Origin: Patulibacter minatonensis DSM 18081
Lineage (GTDB): Bacteria; Actinomycetota; Thermoleophilia; Solirubrobacterales; Solirubrobacteraceae
NCBI RefSeq assembly: GCF_000519325.1
Contig: NZ_KI912613.1
Span: forward strand, 3,589,633 to 3,653,632
Direction: 5' to 3'
DNA: 64,000 nt
In this document: positions 14,820 to 24,088 of the stretch, one piece after another
Position numbering within the stretch: the first letter of the stretch is position 1
How the letters are laid out: each line of letters opens with the position of its first letter
The notes under the pieces: model-generated
The model's database searches: none
What the model saw: only the letters and a program-made list of their open reading frames with translations
Told to the model about the DNA's origin: nothing
Program-made: the position numbers and the translations under genes

Positions 14820-17800
14820 TCAGCGCACCCGCAGCGTGATCTTGCGGGTCACGACCGTCTTGCCGACCGTGATCCGCACGGTCAGGCGCTGGGTGCCCCG
14901 GCGGGCGCTGCTGCCGACCTTCACCGGGATGCTGACGCGGCCCGTCTTCCCGGCCTTGACCGTGCCGTAGCGGGCGCTGCCCGACTTCCCGGCGCGGAGG
15001 GCGGCGGGGAGGGAGACCTTCACCTGCGCGCCGCGGAACGACGAGGTCGTCAGGTTGCGCAGCGAGACCGAGACGCGCGCGGTGCGGCCGCGGGTGACCG
15101 TCCGGGTGGACGCGATCGACACGCTCACGCGGCCGTCGTCGCCCTTGTCGCCCTTGTCACCCTTGGCTCCGGCGTCGCCCTTGTCGCCCTTCGTGCCGGT
15201 GCCCGTCGCGCCGGTGTCGCCCTTGGCGCCCGTATCGCCCTTGGCGCCCGGTGTGCCGGCGTCGCCCTTCGGGCCGGTCGCGCCGGGGGTGCCCGGATCG
15301 CCCTTCGGGCCGGTCGAGCCGGTCGCGCCGGGCGTGCCCGGGGTCCCGGGGGTGCCCGGAGTACCCGGGGTGCCGGGCGTGCCCGGATCGCCCTTCGGGC
15401 CGCTCGGCGCCGCGATGCTCCTGCCCGTCAGCGGCACCGAGAGGTTCCCGCCGTCGGTGGTGATGGCCAGCGTCGCGGTGGACGTCGTCGTCGCGCGACC
15501 CGGGGCGAACCGGATCCGGATGCGGCACGAGGCGCCCGCGGCGACCGTCTGGTCGGCCGCGCAGGTGCTCGACGTGATCTGGAAGTCGTCGGCCGAGGCG
15601 TCGTCGGTGTCCGTGATCCGGACCTTCGACACCGTCAGCGCGGCGTTCCCCGTGTTCGTCACCGTGACGTCCTGCGAGCCGCCGAACGTCCCGACGGGCT
15701 GGTCGGCGAACGTCGGCGCGGTCGCCTCGGCCTTCGGCGCCGGCGCCACGGCGTCGATCGTCACGAGCTCCGGGTCGTGGTCCGAGATGCCCTGGCCGGT
15801 CGCCTGGTCGAACGGGTGGTCGTTGTTGCTGTGGACGTACCGGACGTCCGCCACGCGGGCGGCGAGGCCCGACGTCGCGAGCGGGTGGTCGAGCGTCTGC
15901 AGCCGGCCGTTGAACTGGTAGCTGTAGCGCTCCTGCGCGGGGGCGCGCTCGCCGAGGTTCGTGAGCGTGCCGCCCGACGTCGCGGTGATCAGCGGCGACT
16001 CGTCCTCGAACGAGTTGTAGTCGCCGACCGAGAGGACCTCCTGGCCGTCCGCCTTCAGGCGCGCGGCCTCGTCGCGGACGATCGTCGCCATCGCGTCGCG
16101 GCAGGCGTCCGAGCCGGCCTTCGACCGGAAGTGGTTGCTGATGATCGTGAACCGCACGCCGGGCTTCGGCTCGACGTCGAGCGCGAGCGGCGGACGACCG
16201 AACAGCTTGCCGCCCTCCGAGCAGTTCGGGATCGTCGTGGTGGTGTCCTTCGCGAGCTGCCGCGGGGCGCCGTGGACGACGACGCCGGACTTGACCAGCA
16301 CGCCGACGTCGATGCCGCGGGTGTCGTTGCCCTCGGGCGCGTAGGCGGTGTAGCCGCCGATCTTCGCGGCGAGGTCGTCGAGCACCTGCTGGCTCGTCTT
16401 CTGCGTGCCGGTCGTGCTCGTCCGGCCGTCGCCGATCTCCTGCACCGCGACGACGTCCGGGGCGCGCAGGCGGTCCTTGATCGCGGTCGCCGTGCGCTCG
16501 AGCTGCGCCTGGTACTCGGCGGGCGTGATGACGTGGTTCAGGTCCCCGACGGCACCGTCCGGGAAGAGGTTCTCGACGTTGAAGCTCGCCACGCGCGTCT
16601 GGCCCGCGGCCGCGGCCGGGGCGGTCGCGACGGCCGGCTCGGCCGGGTCGGGCGTGACCGTCGGCAGCGCACCGGGCTGCGGGGCGATCGAGTAGTTGTA
16701 GTACGAGAAGCCCATCGGGCCGGTCGCGCCGGTGACCTTCGAGAAGAGGCTCCCGATCACGGCCGTCGTCGACGGCGCCGCCGGGTAGTACGGGTTGTTC
16801 GGGTCGCCCGCGCCCGCGTCGTCGACGAGCTTCAGGAGGCTCGGGCCCGGGTTCTGCCGGAAGACGCGCGACTTCGCGTCGCCCGGCGTCAGGAAGAGGT
16901 CGCCGAACTTCGACGTGCCGCCGCTGTTGGCGACGCCCGTCGGGAGGGTGACGAGCATGCCCTCGAGCTGCTCGTAGTAGCTGCGGGTGCCGTCCGCCGA
17001 CGGGTTCGTGACGGTCTGCGCCTCGGCCTTCGCCTGGTCGATGACGACCGGGTCGGGCTTCTCGGCGGCCGTGGCGTCGCCCTCGACGGTGACGACCGGC
17101 GCGTTCGTGGCGGTGCTGCCGCGGAGCGTCGTCTCGTTGAACTTCTCGAAGACCGTGCCCGTGACCTTGATCTTCTTGCCGATCAGGGCCTTGCGGTCCG
17201 TGGCCGTCCCGATGCCGCGCACGCGGGAGACGAAGACGCCCTCGGAGGTGGCCGGGTTGCCGTCGTCCTGGCCCTTCGGCGTCTGGATCCAGACGCCGGC
17301 GTCGGCCGGGTAGGTCGTGTCGTACGTGTAGCCGACGCGGTCGTCGACGCCGGTGACGACGCCCTCGACCGTGACCTCCTGGCCGTTCTTCGGGCTCGCG
17401 ACGCCGCTGCCCTGGACCTGGCTGATCGGGGTGATCGTGCCGCCCGGGTCGGGGTCCGTGCCCGGGTCGGGGTCGACGCCCGTGCAGGTCACGGGTGCCG
17501 CGGCCGAGTTCTTCGGCGCCGGCGCCGCGATCGTGAAGTCGGTGGCGTTCTGGTCCGTGTCCTGGCAGCCGTCGAGCTTGCGGATCGCGGCTGTCGAGTT
17601 GCTGAGGTTCGCGGTGGGGCTGCCCTCGAACGCGTTCGTGGTCGTGCCGTAGCCGACGCGGTCGCGGAGCGTGGAGCCCTTGAGCAGGTCGACCCGGCCC
17701 GCGGTGCCGGACATCAGGAGGTCGCCGGTGGCGTCCGGGGTCGGGAGCGCCGGCAACGTCGTGCCGCTGCCCGTGGACTCCTTGATCAGGTAGCGCCCAC

Positions 17801-18122
17801 CCGCCGGGATCGTCCCGGTCAGCGGCGTGGTCCCGGTCCCGGTGCCCGTGGCGGAGCGGTAGATGACGCTCCAGTTGCCCGCGGTCAGGTCGACGGGGGC
17901 GGCGCTCCGGTTGACGAGCTCGATGAAGTCGCTGTTGTACTGGGCGCCGGAGTTGCCCCCTCCGCCGTAGACCTGCGAGATCGCGAGGTCGGGAGAGCCG
18001 GCGGCCGACGCCGCCTGCGGGAGGGTGGCGGCGACGCCGAGCGATGCGGCGACCGTGAGCGCGGCGAGCACGCGCGTGGGAGCGGGGCGGTCGCCGGGTG
18101 GCAGACCGATGAGACGGGACAC
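14820..18122 (-). CDS. secreted endonuclease/exonuclease/phosphatase-fold nuclease with lamin-tail and collagen-like regions
   Basis: 1100 residues from a GTG at 18122, preceded by AGAGGA. After a signal peptide come a lamin-tail domain (LAISQVYGGGGNSGAQYNSD, FIELVNRSAAPVDL), an OB-like segment (VTVEGVVTGV, IKVTGTVFEKFN), and an EEP nuclease domain at about 500-790 with FNVENLF, VVAVQEIGD, SNHFRSK, GDYNSF and SDHDPE. That is the ExeM/NucH extracellular DNase type, which degrades extracellular DNA for nutrition or biofilm dispersal. Then follow an ASPM/HYDIN-like beta domain, a collagen-like Gly-X-Y tract of about 100 residues with GPKGDPGTPG-type units, and a C-terminal CARDB-like domain. The collagen tract may form a stalk. 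In-frame ATG-like extension to 18200 is less likely because it lacks a ribosome site. Confidence 0.88.
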   Translation of the reverse strand: MSRLIGLPPGDRPAPTRVLAALTVAASLGVAATLPQAASAAGSPDLAISQVYGGGGNSGAQYNSDFIELVNRSAAPVDLTAGNWSVIYRSATGTGTGTTPLTGTIPAGGRYLIKESTGSGTTLPALPTPDATGDLLMSGTAGRVDLLKGSTLRDRVGYGTTTNAFEGSPTANLSNSTAAIRKLDGCQDTDQNATDFTIAAPAPKNSAAAPVTCTGVDPDPGTDPDPGGTITPISQVQGSGVASPKNGQEVTVEGVVTGVDDRVGYTYDTTYPADAGVWIQTPKGQDDGNPATSEGVFVSRVRGIGTATDRKALIGKKIKVTGTVFEKFNETTLRGSTATNAPVVTVEGDATAAEKPDPVVIDQAKAEAQTVTNPSADGTRSYYEQLEGMLVTLPTGVANSGGTSKFGDLFLTPGDAKSRVFRQNPGPSLLKLVDDAGAGDPNNPYYPAAPSTTAVIGSLFSKVTGATGPMGFSYYNYSIAPQPGALPTVTPDPAEPAVATAPAAAAGQTRVASFNVENLFPDGAVGDLNHVITPAEYQAQLERTATAIKDRLRAPDVVAVQEIGDGRTSTTGTQKTSQQVLDDLAAKIGGYTAYAPEGNDTRGIDVGVLVKSGVVVHGAPRQLAKDTTTTIPNCSEGGKLFGRPPLALDVEPKPGVRFTIISNHFRSKAGSDACRDAMATIVRDEAARLKADGQEVLSVGDYNSFEDESPLITATSGGTLTNLGERAPAQERYSYQFNGRLQTLDHPLATSGLAARVADVRYVHSNNDHPFDQATGQGISDHDPELVTIDAVAPAPKAEATAPTFADQPVGTFGGSQDVTVTNTGNAALTVSKVRITDTDDASADDFQITSSTCAADQTVAAGASCRIRIRFAPGRATTTSTATLAITTDGGNLSVPLTGRSIAAPSGPKGDPGTPGTPGTPGTPGTPGTPGATGSTGPKGDPGTPGATGPKGDAGTPGAKGDTGAKGDTGATGTGTKGDKGDAGAKGDKGDKGDDGRVSVSIASTRTVTRGRTARVSVSLRNLTTSSFRGAQVKVSLPAALRAGKSGSARYGTVKAGKTGRVSIPVKVGSSARRGTQRLTVRITVGKTVVTRKITLRVR

Positions 18123-18294
18123 GGGGTTCCTCTCGGGAAGGGGCGGGAGGGACGCCGGGTCGCGGCGCACCGTTGGCGACCGTACGGCCACCGGACCCAC
18201 GCGCCGTCACGCCCCGGTGAACGCCGCGTGTCCCCCGTGTGACCGCCGATCCGGTACCGCCGTAAGCCGTCGCGGGCCCCGGCGGGCGGGTCCG

Positions 18295-19041
18295 TCAGGC
18301 CCCGAAGAGGTCCTCGTCCGCGGGGCGCACGAGCGTGCTCGCGCCCGGGCCGTCCTCGGCCGTCACGTGGTCGCCCAGGCCGCCGACGACGACCGCCGGC
18401 TGACCGGACGCCTTGCCGCGCATCAGGTCGGCGGCGGACGCGACGTGGTCCGCCGTGGCGATGACCGTGGCCTTGAGCTCCCGCCCGTGGCGGTCCGTCG
18501 CGCCGCGCTCGTCGGCGACGGCACGCAGGCCGGCGCAGCCGATCGCGACCTCGGCCTGGCCGTGGCGCCAGGCCCGGCCGAACGAGTCGGCGATCACGAC
18601 CGCGGGTCGGCCCGGCAGCGCCGCGCGGAGCCGGCGGGCGGAGGCGTCGGGGTCGGCGGGCAGCGTGACCGCCCAGCCGTCCTCCACGTTGGAGCGGTCG
18701 ACCCCGGCGTTCGCGCACACGAAGCCGTGGTGGGTCCGGCAGATCAGGACGCCGCGGCGCGCGCGGACGATCTCGCGGGTGCCGTCGAGGATCAGCTGGA
18801 CGAGCTCGGGCTCCTTCTCGAGCTCGGCCGCGAGCTCCGCGGCCCGCGCCGAGACCTCGACGGTCGCCAGGTCGACGAGTGCGCCCTCGGCCTTCGAGAC
18901 GACCTTGTGGGAGACGACGACCGCGTCGTCGGCCCGGAACGGCGCGCCGTCGTGGGCCGCGAGGACGAGTGCGGCGAGGTCGTCGCCGGGCGCGACCTCG
19001 GGCAGGGGCCGCAGCGCGCGGACGGTCAGGGGTGCCGTCAC
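18295..19041 (-). CDS. cofE: coenzyme F420-0:L-glutamate ligase
   Basis: 248 residues. Family motifs are clear: DAVVVSHKVVSKAEGALVDL, HHGFVCANAGVDRSNVEDGW, and VVIADSFGRAWRHGQAEVAIG. CofE (FbiB N-terminal domain) adds glutamates to F420-0 using GTP. It lacks the FMN-binding C-terminal domain of mycobacterial FbiB, so length is that of the stand-alone enzyme. It starts 4 bases after the cofC stop, as third gene of cofD-cofC-cofE. Confidence 0.93.
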   Translation of the reverse strand: MTAPLTVRALRPLPEVAPGDDLAALVLAAHDGAPFRADDAVVVSHKVVSKAEGALVDLATVEVSARAAELAAELEKEPELVQLILDGTREIVRARRGVLICRTHHGFVCANAGVDRSNVEDGWAVTLPADPDASARRLRAALPGRPAVVIADSFGRAWRHGQAEVAIGCAGLRAVADERGATDRHGRELKATVIATADHVASAADLMRGKASGQPAVVVGGLGDHVTAEDGPGASTLVRPADEDLFGA

Positions 19042-19045
19042 GGGC

Positions 19046-19696
19046 CTAGAGGATGCGGGGCAGCAGCCCGCGCGTGTGCGACGCGCCGCCGCGGACCTCG
19101 TCCAGCCGCGCCTGCAGGGCGGCGAGGTCGTCGCCGGTGTCGACGTCGAGCATGACCGTCAGGGGCTCGGACTCGTAGACCGCGGCGCCGGCCGCCTCGC
19201 CGGCCTGCGCGTGGCGCTTGCGGCTGCCCTCGCCGAACGACGGGGTCATGACGTCCGGCGGCGTCAGCACGAGCGCGTTGGTGCCCTCGCCGTGGCGGTC
19301 GGGGACGATCGTGACCTCGCGGCCCTCGGGGGCCGCGCTGAGCAGGCCGTCGATCTCCGCCGGGTCGATCGCCGGGGTGTCCGCCGGCAGCAGGATCACG
19401 CGCTCGGCGCCCTTGGAGAGCGCCATGCCGACGCCGAGGACCGCGGCCTCGCTGTGCCCGAGGTCCCGGGCGTCCATCAGGACCTCGGCGTTGTAGTTGA
19501 TCGCGATCTGCTCGGCGATCGGCTCGCCGGTGACGACGATCACGCCGTCGACGAGCTCCGCGCGCCGCAGGGCGATCAGGACGTCGGTCACCATCGCCTG
19601 CATCAGCGCGACGCGGGAGCGCGCGGGCAGGCGGTCGGCCAGCCGGGTCTTCGCCTGCGGGAACCGCTTGACGGGGACGACCGCGATGGTCCTCAT
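19046..19696 (-). CDS. cofC: 2-phospho-L-lactate or phosphoenolpyruvate guanylyltransferase
   Basis: 216 residues from the ATG at 19696. It starts MRTIAVVPVKRFPQAKTRLA, the nucleotidyltransferase signature of CofC/FbiD, and has LLPADTPAIDPAEIDGLL and RHGEGTNALVLTPPDVM. In actinobacteria the enzyme is FbiD and uses phosphoenolpyruvate plus GTP; which substrate is used here cannot be read from the sequence. Its ATG overlaps the cofD stop as ATGA, so translation is coupled. Confidence 0.92.
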   Translation of the reverse strand: MRTIAVVPVKRFPQAKTRLADRLPARSRVALMQAMVTDVLIALRRAELVDGVIVVTGEPIAEQIAINYNAEVLMDARDLGHSEAAVLGVGMALSKGAERVILLPADTPAIDPAEIDGLLSAAPEGREVTIVPDRHGEGTNALVLTPPDVMTPSFGEGSRKRHAQAGEAAGAAVYESEPLTVMLDVDTGDDLAALQARLDEVRGGASHTRGLLPRIL

Positions 19697-20664
19697 GCGG
19701 GGCTCCGGTCGCCCGCGGCCAGGTCGGCGGCGAAGGCGAGGACGTCCGCGGCGACGGACGCGCGGGACTCCGCGTCGGCCATCAGGACGTTCGCGGTGCG
19801 CACGGCGACGCCGGGGAGCTCGACCTCCTCGTCGGTCAGCAGCCCGTCGAGCAGGCCGTCGTAGACGCGGGCGATGCCGGGGGCGTCCATCGAGACGTCG
19901 GCCCACCGCAGGAACGACGCGGTCGGGCCCTTGAGGACCTGGCCGTCGACGAGCGGGGCGACGGCGACGACGGGCGCCGCGGCGGAGCGCAGGGCCTCCC
20001 GCACGCCCGGCACCGCGAGGATCGGGCCGATCGAGATCACGGGGTTGGACGGCCCGACGACGATCGCCCGCGCCGACGCGATCGCGCGCAGGACCTCGGG
20101 GGTCGCGGTCGCCTGCTCGGCACCGTCGAACGCGACGTCAAGCACGACGGGCGCGGGCTCCTCGCGCAGGCGCCGGATCATGAACTCCTGGAAGTCCCAC
20201 CAGCGGTCGTCGGCGCGCACCCGGGTGCGGACGGGCTCGTCGGCGGGGGGCAGCACGTGGGCGGCGACCCCGTAGGCCGCCGCGTTCTCGGCGAGCACCT
20301 CGGTCGGCCGGGCGCCCTCGGCGAGACGGCGGGCACGGCGGACGCACAGCGCGAGGTCGCGGTCGCCGAGGTTGAACCAGACGTCGTCGCCGAGCTCGCG
20401 CAGGGCGTCCATCACGAGGAACGTGTCGTCCTTCAGGCCCCAGCCGCGCTCGTCGATCCGGTCGGCGAGCCAGAACGTGACGAGGTCGGGATCGGGGCTC
20501 ACGAGACCGCCGTGGATCTCGACGTCGTCCCCGGTGTTCGCGATCACGACGAGGTCGTCCTGGGCGTGCTGCAGGATCCCACGGGCGAGCTTCGCGCCCC
20601 CGGTCCCCCCGGCGAGCACGACGACCGGGGCCTCGGGCAGTGGGCGGGCGACCGCAGAAGACAC
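19693..20664 (-). CDS. cofD: 2-phospho-L-lactate transferase, F420 biosynthesis
   Basis: 323 residues from a GTG at 20664. Signature VVVLAGGTGGAKLARGILQ at the N-terminus, then VIANTGDDVEIHGGLVSPDP and VVGPSNPVISIGPILAVPG, all typical of CofD/FbiA. It joins the activated phospho-acid to the deazaflavin Fo, giving F420-0 or its dehydro form. First gene of the operon with cofC and cofE; Fo synthase is not in the window. It is divergent from the membrane protein gene that starts about 90 bases away. Confidence 0.93.
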   Translation of the reverse strand: MSSAVARPLPEAPVVVLAGGTGGAKLARGILQHAQDDLVVIANTGDDVEIHGGLVSPDPDLVTFWLADRIDERGWGLKDDTFLVMDALRELGDDVWFNLGDRDLALCVRRARRLAEGARPTEVLAENAAAYGVAAHVLPPADEPVRTRVRADDRWWDFQEFMIRRLREEPAPVVLDVAFDGAEQATATPEVLRAIASARAIVVGPSNPVISIGPILAVPGVREALRSAAAPVVAVAPLVDGQVLKGPTASFLRWADVSMDAPGIARVYDGLLDGLLTDEEVELPGVAVRTANVLMADAESRASVAADVLAFAADLAAGDRSPA

Positions 20665-20757
20665 GACGGCGGAGTATAGGCCCGGACCCGGCCGGTCCGG
20701 AGCCTCCCGCGAGGCCGGGTGGACGTCCGGACGGTCGCGTGCGACGGTTGCGTCCAC

Positions 20758-21750
20758 ATGCGCGTCCACGCCCACCGGGGGAACACGCTGGCGGCCGGAG
20801 CGGTCGTCCTGGCGGCCGCCGTCGTCGAGGCCGAGCTGCGGTCCGGGACGACCACCGCCGTCCGCGTCGCGCTGCTGGTGCTGCTGGCGTCGGTCGCGGC
20901 CCTCGGCGCCCTCGGGTCGCCCGTCGAGGCGGCGGGTCTGCGCGCCTACCAGGAGCTGCTGCTCGCGATCACCGCCCTCGCGGTGACCGGGCTCGTCGCG
21001 CACGGGCTCGACCTCTCCGGGGCGTCCCCGGGGCGGCCGGTCGAGGCGTTCTGGGTCGCGGTGGTCGCGGGCGCGGGCGCGGTCGTCGCCCTCGTGCTCG
21101 CGCGGGTCCGGTCGGCGACGATCGTCCTCGGGCTCGGCGCCGCGGCGGCGGTCCTGGCGCTCGTCGCGGGCACCGGCGCGGCGTGGACCGGCGACGACCC
21201 GCGGGTCGGGATCCGCTGGGCGCTGCTCGCGGCCGCGGTCGTCCTGGTCGGCGCGATCATGGTGCGGATCGACCGGCGGTACCAGCAGGCGGTCGCGCTG
21301 GCCGACGCCCTGGCCGGCGTCGTGGTCCTGCTCGCCGCCACGTTCCTCGTGGACGACGTCCGCGGGGCGGCGGAGCTCCTCGGCCTGCCGCGGGCGACGG
21401 AGGACGCCGGTCTGGGCTGGCAGCTCCTGATGCTGACCGCGGGGTTCGCGCTCGCCGGGCTCGGGGCGACGCTCCACGAGCGCGGACCTGGCTGGCTCGG
21501 GGCGCTGGCGCTCGTCGCGAGCCTCGGGGTGCTGGCGCGGGACGGCGGCGGCTTCGCCGGCTGGCCGCTCGTGCTCGTCGCGGTGGCGGCGGTCCTCGTG
21601 GCCGTCGCGCTCCGGCCGGTGGCCCACCGGGGCGTGGTCGACGACCCGGTGCCCGACGACGACCTCCCGCCGCCGGTCCCGTTCCGGCCCCGGGGCCTCG
21701 CACGGGTCCCGCCGGACCGCGACCGCGGCGACGCCGACGACCTGCTGTAG
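20758..21750 (+). CDS. polytopic membrane protein of unknown function
   Basis: 330 residues from the ATG at 20758; a GTG at 20719 is also in frame. Around eight to ten hydrophobic segments rich in Ala, Val and Leu span residues 10-300, followed by a Pro/Asp-rich cytoplasmic or extracellular tail ending in DADDLL. No transport motif or conserved charged residue pattern is recognisable. It is divergent from the F420 operon. Confidence 0.7.
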   Translation: MRVHAHRGNTLAAGAVVLAAAVVEAELRSGTTTAVRVALLVLLASVAALGALGSPVEAAGLRAYQELLLAITALAVTGLVAHGLDLSGASPGRPVEAFWVAVVAGAGAVVALVLARVRSATIVLGLGAAAAVLALVAGTGAAWTGDDPRVGIRWALLAAAVVLVGAIMVRIDRRYQQAVALADALAGVVVLLAATFLVDDVRGAAELLGLPRATEDAGLGWQLLMLTAGFALAGLGATLHERGPGWLGALALVASLGVLARDGGGFAGWPLVLVAVAAVLVAVALRPVAHRGVVDDPVPDDDLPPPVPFRPRGLARVPPDRDRGDADDLL

Positions 21751-21786
21751 CGCGGCGCCGTCGTCCGCCCGGGGCGCGGCCCCTGC

Positions 21787-22536
21787 TCAGGCGGTGCGGT
21801 GCACGTCGCGGCCGGTCGCCTGGTCGCGGGGCCGGACGACGATGGAGTCGAGGTTGACGTGCTCCGGGCGCGTGGCGACGAACGCCACGAGGTCCGCGAC
21901 GTCGTCGGCGACCAGCGGGGTCATCCCGGCGTAGACCGCGGCGGCCTTCTCCTCGTCGCCGTCGAAGCGGACGCGGGCGAAGTCGGTCTCGACCATCCCG
22001 GGCTGGATCTCGGTGACCCGGATCGGACGGCCGAGGAGCTCCAGGCGGAGCGTCCTGGTGGTCGTCCAGACGCCGTGCTTGGCGGCGATGTACCCGCCGC
22101 CGCCGGGGTAGATCTCGAAGCCGGCGATCGAGCCGACGTTGATGATCGTCCCCGAGCCCGAGGCCTCCAGCGCGCCGATCAGGGCCTTCGTGACCCGGAC
22201 GGTGCCCAGCACGTTGGTCTCGTACATCGTGCGCCAGCCGTCGAGGTCGGCGTCGAGCACCGGATCCGCCCCGAGGGCACCGCCGGCGTTGTTGACGAGC
22301 ACGTCCAGCGTCGGCACCTGGGCCGCGAACGCGTCGACGGACGCGTCGTCGGTGACGTCCAGGGCGATCGCCCGGCCGTCGATGTCGGCCGCGATCGCCT
22401 CGAGCCGGTCGACCCGCCGCGCGCCGAGCACGACCTCGTACCCCGCCGCGGCCAGGCGGCGCGCGGAGGCCTCGCCGATGCCGCCGCTGGCCCCGGTGAC
22501 GACGGCGACGGGGCGGGCGGACGGGCTCTCGGGCAT
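21787..22536 (-). CDS. short-chain dehydrogenase/reductase
   Basis: 249 residues. Classical SDR: cofactor motif TGASGGIG, NNAGG, then the catalytic Ser in VGSIAG and YIAAKHG (Tyr-x3-Lys). ARR after strand 2 suggests NADP preference. Length and motifs resemble YdfG/3-hydroxy-acid-type dehydrogenases, but the substrate is not determined. It is divergent from the amidase, about 60 bases apart. Confidence 0.88.
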   Translation of the reverse strand: MPESPSARPVAVVTGASGGIGEASARRLAAAGYEVVLGARRVDRLEAIAADIDGRAIALDVTDDASVDAFAAQVPTLDVLVNNAGGALGADPVLDADLDGWRTMYETNVLGTVRVTKALIGALEASGSGTIINVGSIAGFEIYPGGGGYIAAKHGVWTTTRTLRLELLGRPIRVTEIQPGMVETDFARVRFDGDEEKAAAVYAGMTPLVADDVADLVAFVATRPEHVNLDSIVVRPRDQATGRDVHRTA

Positions 22537-22597
22537 GCCCCGCGTTCTAGCACGACCGGGCCCGGGCGCCCCCGGCGGCGACCGGTACCGTGGCCGG

Positions 22598-24007
22598 ATG
22601 GAGATCGACGAGCTGCTCTGGGCCGGCGCCGACGCGCAGGCCGTCGCCCTCCGCGAGGGGCGGGTGACCGCGCCCGACCTGCTCGAGGCCGTCCTCGCCC
22701 GGCTGGAGGCGACCGCCCCGGCGCTCAACGCGTTCCGCATCGTCTTCCCGGAGTCCGCACGTACCGAGGCCGCCGCGGCCCAGGCGCGACTGGACGCGGG
22801 GGAGACCACGCCGCTCCTCGGCGTGCCGGTGGCGGTCAAGGACGACCAGGACGTCGCCGGCGACGTGTCGCCCGCCGGGGGCCGGCCGCAGGGGCCGCCC
22901 GCGACGCAGGACGGCATCATGGTCCGCCGCCTGCGGGCCGCGGGCGCCGTGGTCGTCGGCCGGACCCACGTGCCCGAGCGGATGCTCTGGCCGTTCACCG
23001 AGACCCTGACCTACGGCGCGACCCGCAACCCGTGGGACCTCGACCGCACGCCGGGCGGCTCGTCGGGCGGCACCGCGGCCGCGCTGGCGGCGGGGATCGT
23101 CGGTGTCGCGTCCGGCTCCGACGGCGGCGGCTCGATCCGCATCCCGTCGTCGATGTGCGGCCTGTTCGGTCTGAAGACCACGCGCGGCGTGCTGCCCGAC
23201 GACGGCGAGGAGCACTGGCACGGCCTGGCGGTCGCCGGGCCGATGGGCCGGTCCGTGGCCGACGCCGCGGCGATGATGGACGTGATCGCCGACGACGGCT
23301 GGGCGTCGGGCGAGGCCCCGTCGGGCGAGCCGCAGCCGAGCTACCGCGAGGCCGCCGACGCCGATCCGCGTCCGCTGCGGATCGCGATCTCGTGGCGCGC
23401 GCCGATCGGGAAGGTCCCGATCGAGGCCCGCCGCCGCGCCGCGATCCTGGAGACCGGCGACCGCCTGCGCGCGCTCGGTCACGAGGTCGTCGAGCGCGAG
23501 GTCCCGTACGGCCCGCGCGCCTTCCCGCAGTTCCTCGTCCGCTACCTGCGGGGCGTCGCCGACGACGTGGAGCCGCTGCCGCGGAAGGACTGGCTGGAGC
23601 CCCGGACGAGGAACGCCCGGCGCCTCGGCCGGCTCGTCCCCGACGCCGTGCTGGCGTGGGCACGCGCGCAGGAGCAGGTCCTCCACGAGCGCTTCCGTCC
23701 GCACTTCCAGGCGTTCGACGTCGTGCTCCAGCCGGGCATGACGGACGTGCCGTGGAAGATCGGCGCGTTCCACGGGCGCGGCGCGCTGACGACGATGCTC
23801 GGCGTCGCCCAGCGGATGCCGCACATGCCCGTCTGGAACGTGCTCGGGTACCCCGTCGCCGCCGTGCCGATCGGCCTGGACGACGCCGGCCTCCCGATGG
23901 GCTGCCAGTTGATCGGGCCGCCGCGGTCCGAGCGGCGGCTCCTGTCGCTCGCCGGCCAGCTGGAGCGCGACCGGCCCTGGGCGCACCTGCGCGCCGCGGG
24001 GGTCTGA
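22598..24007 (+). CDS. amidase-signature family hydrolase
   Basis: 469 residues. The amidase signature is complete: Lys in GVPVAVKDD, the Gly/Ser-rich stretch [17 protein letters not shown], and catalytic Ser in [17 protein letters not shown]. These form the Ser-cisSer-Lys triad of enzymes hydrolysing amides. There are no GatB or GatA neighbours and the length is short for GatA, so a catabolic or detoxifying amidase is more likely. Confidence 0.88.
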   Translation: MEIDELLWAGADAQAVALREGRVTAPDLLEAVLARLEATAPALNAFRIVFPESARTEAAAAQARLDAGETTPLLGVPVAVKDDQDVAGDVSPAGGRPQGPPATQDGIMVRRLRAAGAVVVGRTHVPERMLWPFTETLTYGATRNPWDLDRTPGGSSGGTAAALAAGIVGVASGSDGGGSIRIPSSMCGLFGLKTTRGVLPDDGEEHWHGLAVAGPMGRSVADAAAMMDVIADDGWASGEAPSGEPQPSYREAADADPRPLRIAISWRAPIGKVPIEARRRAAILETGDRLRALGHEVVEREVPYGPRAFPQFLVRYLRGVADDVEPLPRKDWLEPRTRNARRLGRLVPDAVLAWARAQEQVLHERFRPHFQAFDVVLQPGMTDVPWKIGAFHGRGALTTMLGVAQRMPHMPVWNVLGYPVAAVPIGLDDAGLPMGCQLIGPPRSERRLLSLAGQLERDRPWAHLRAAGV

Positions 24008-24088
24008 CGGACGGGCGCCGCGGGCCGCGGAGGCCGCCGGTCACGCGTGGGGAACGCCCCGGCCGTGCCGATCCCTCACGATGAGGGC

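Noticed and set aside
14685..18242. 1185-codon plus-strand frame opposite the nuclease gene
   Set aside because: Arg/Val/Asp-rich antisense shadow caused by the high-GC codon pattern, without motifs.
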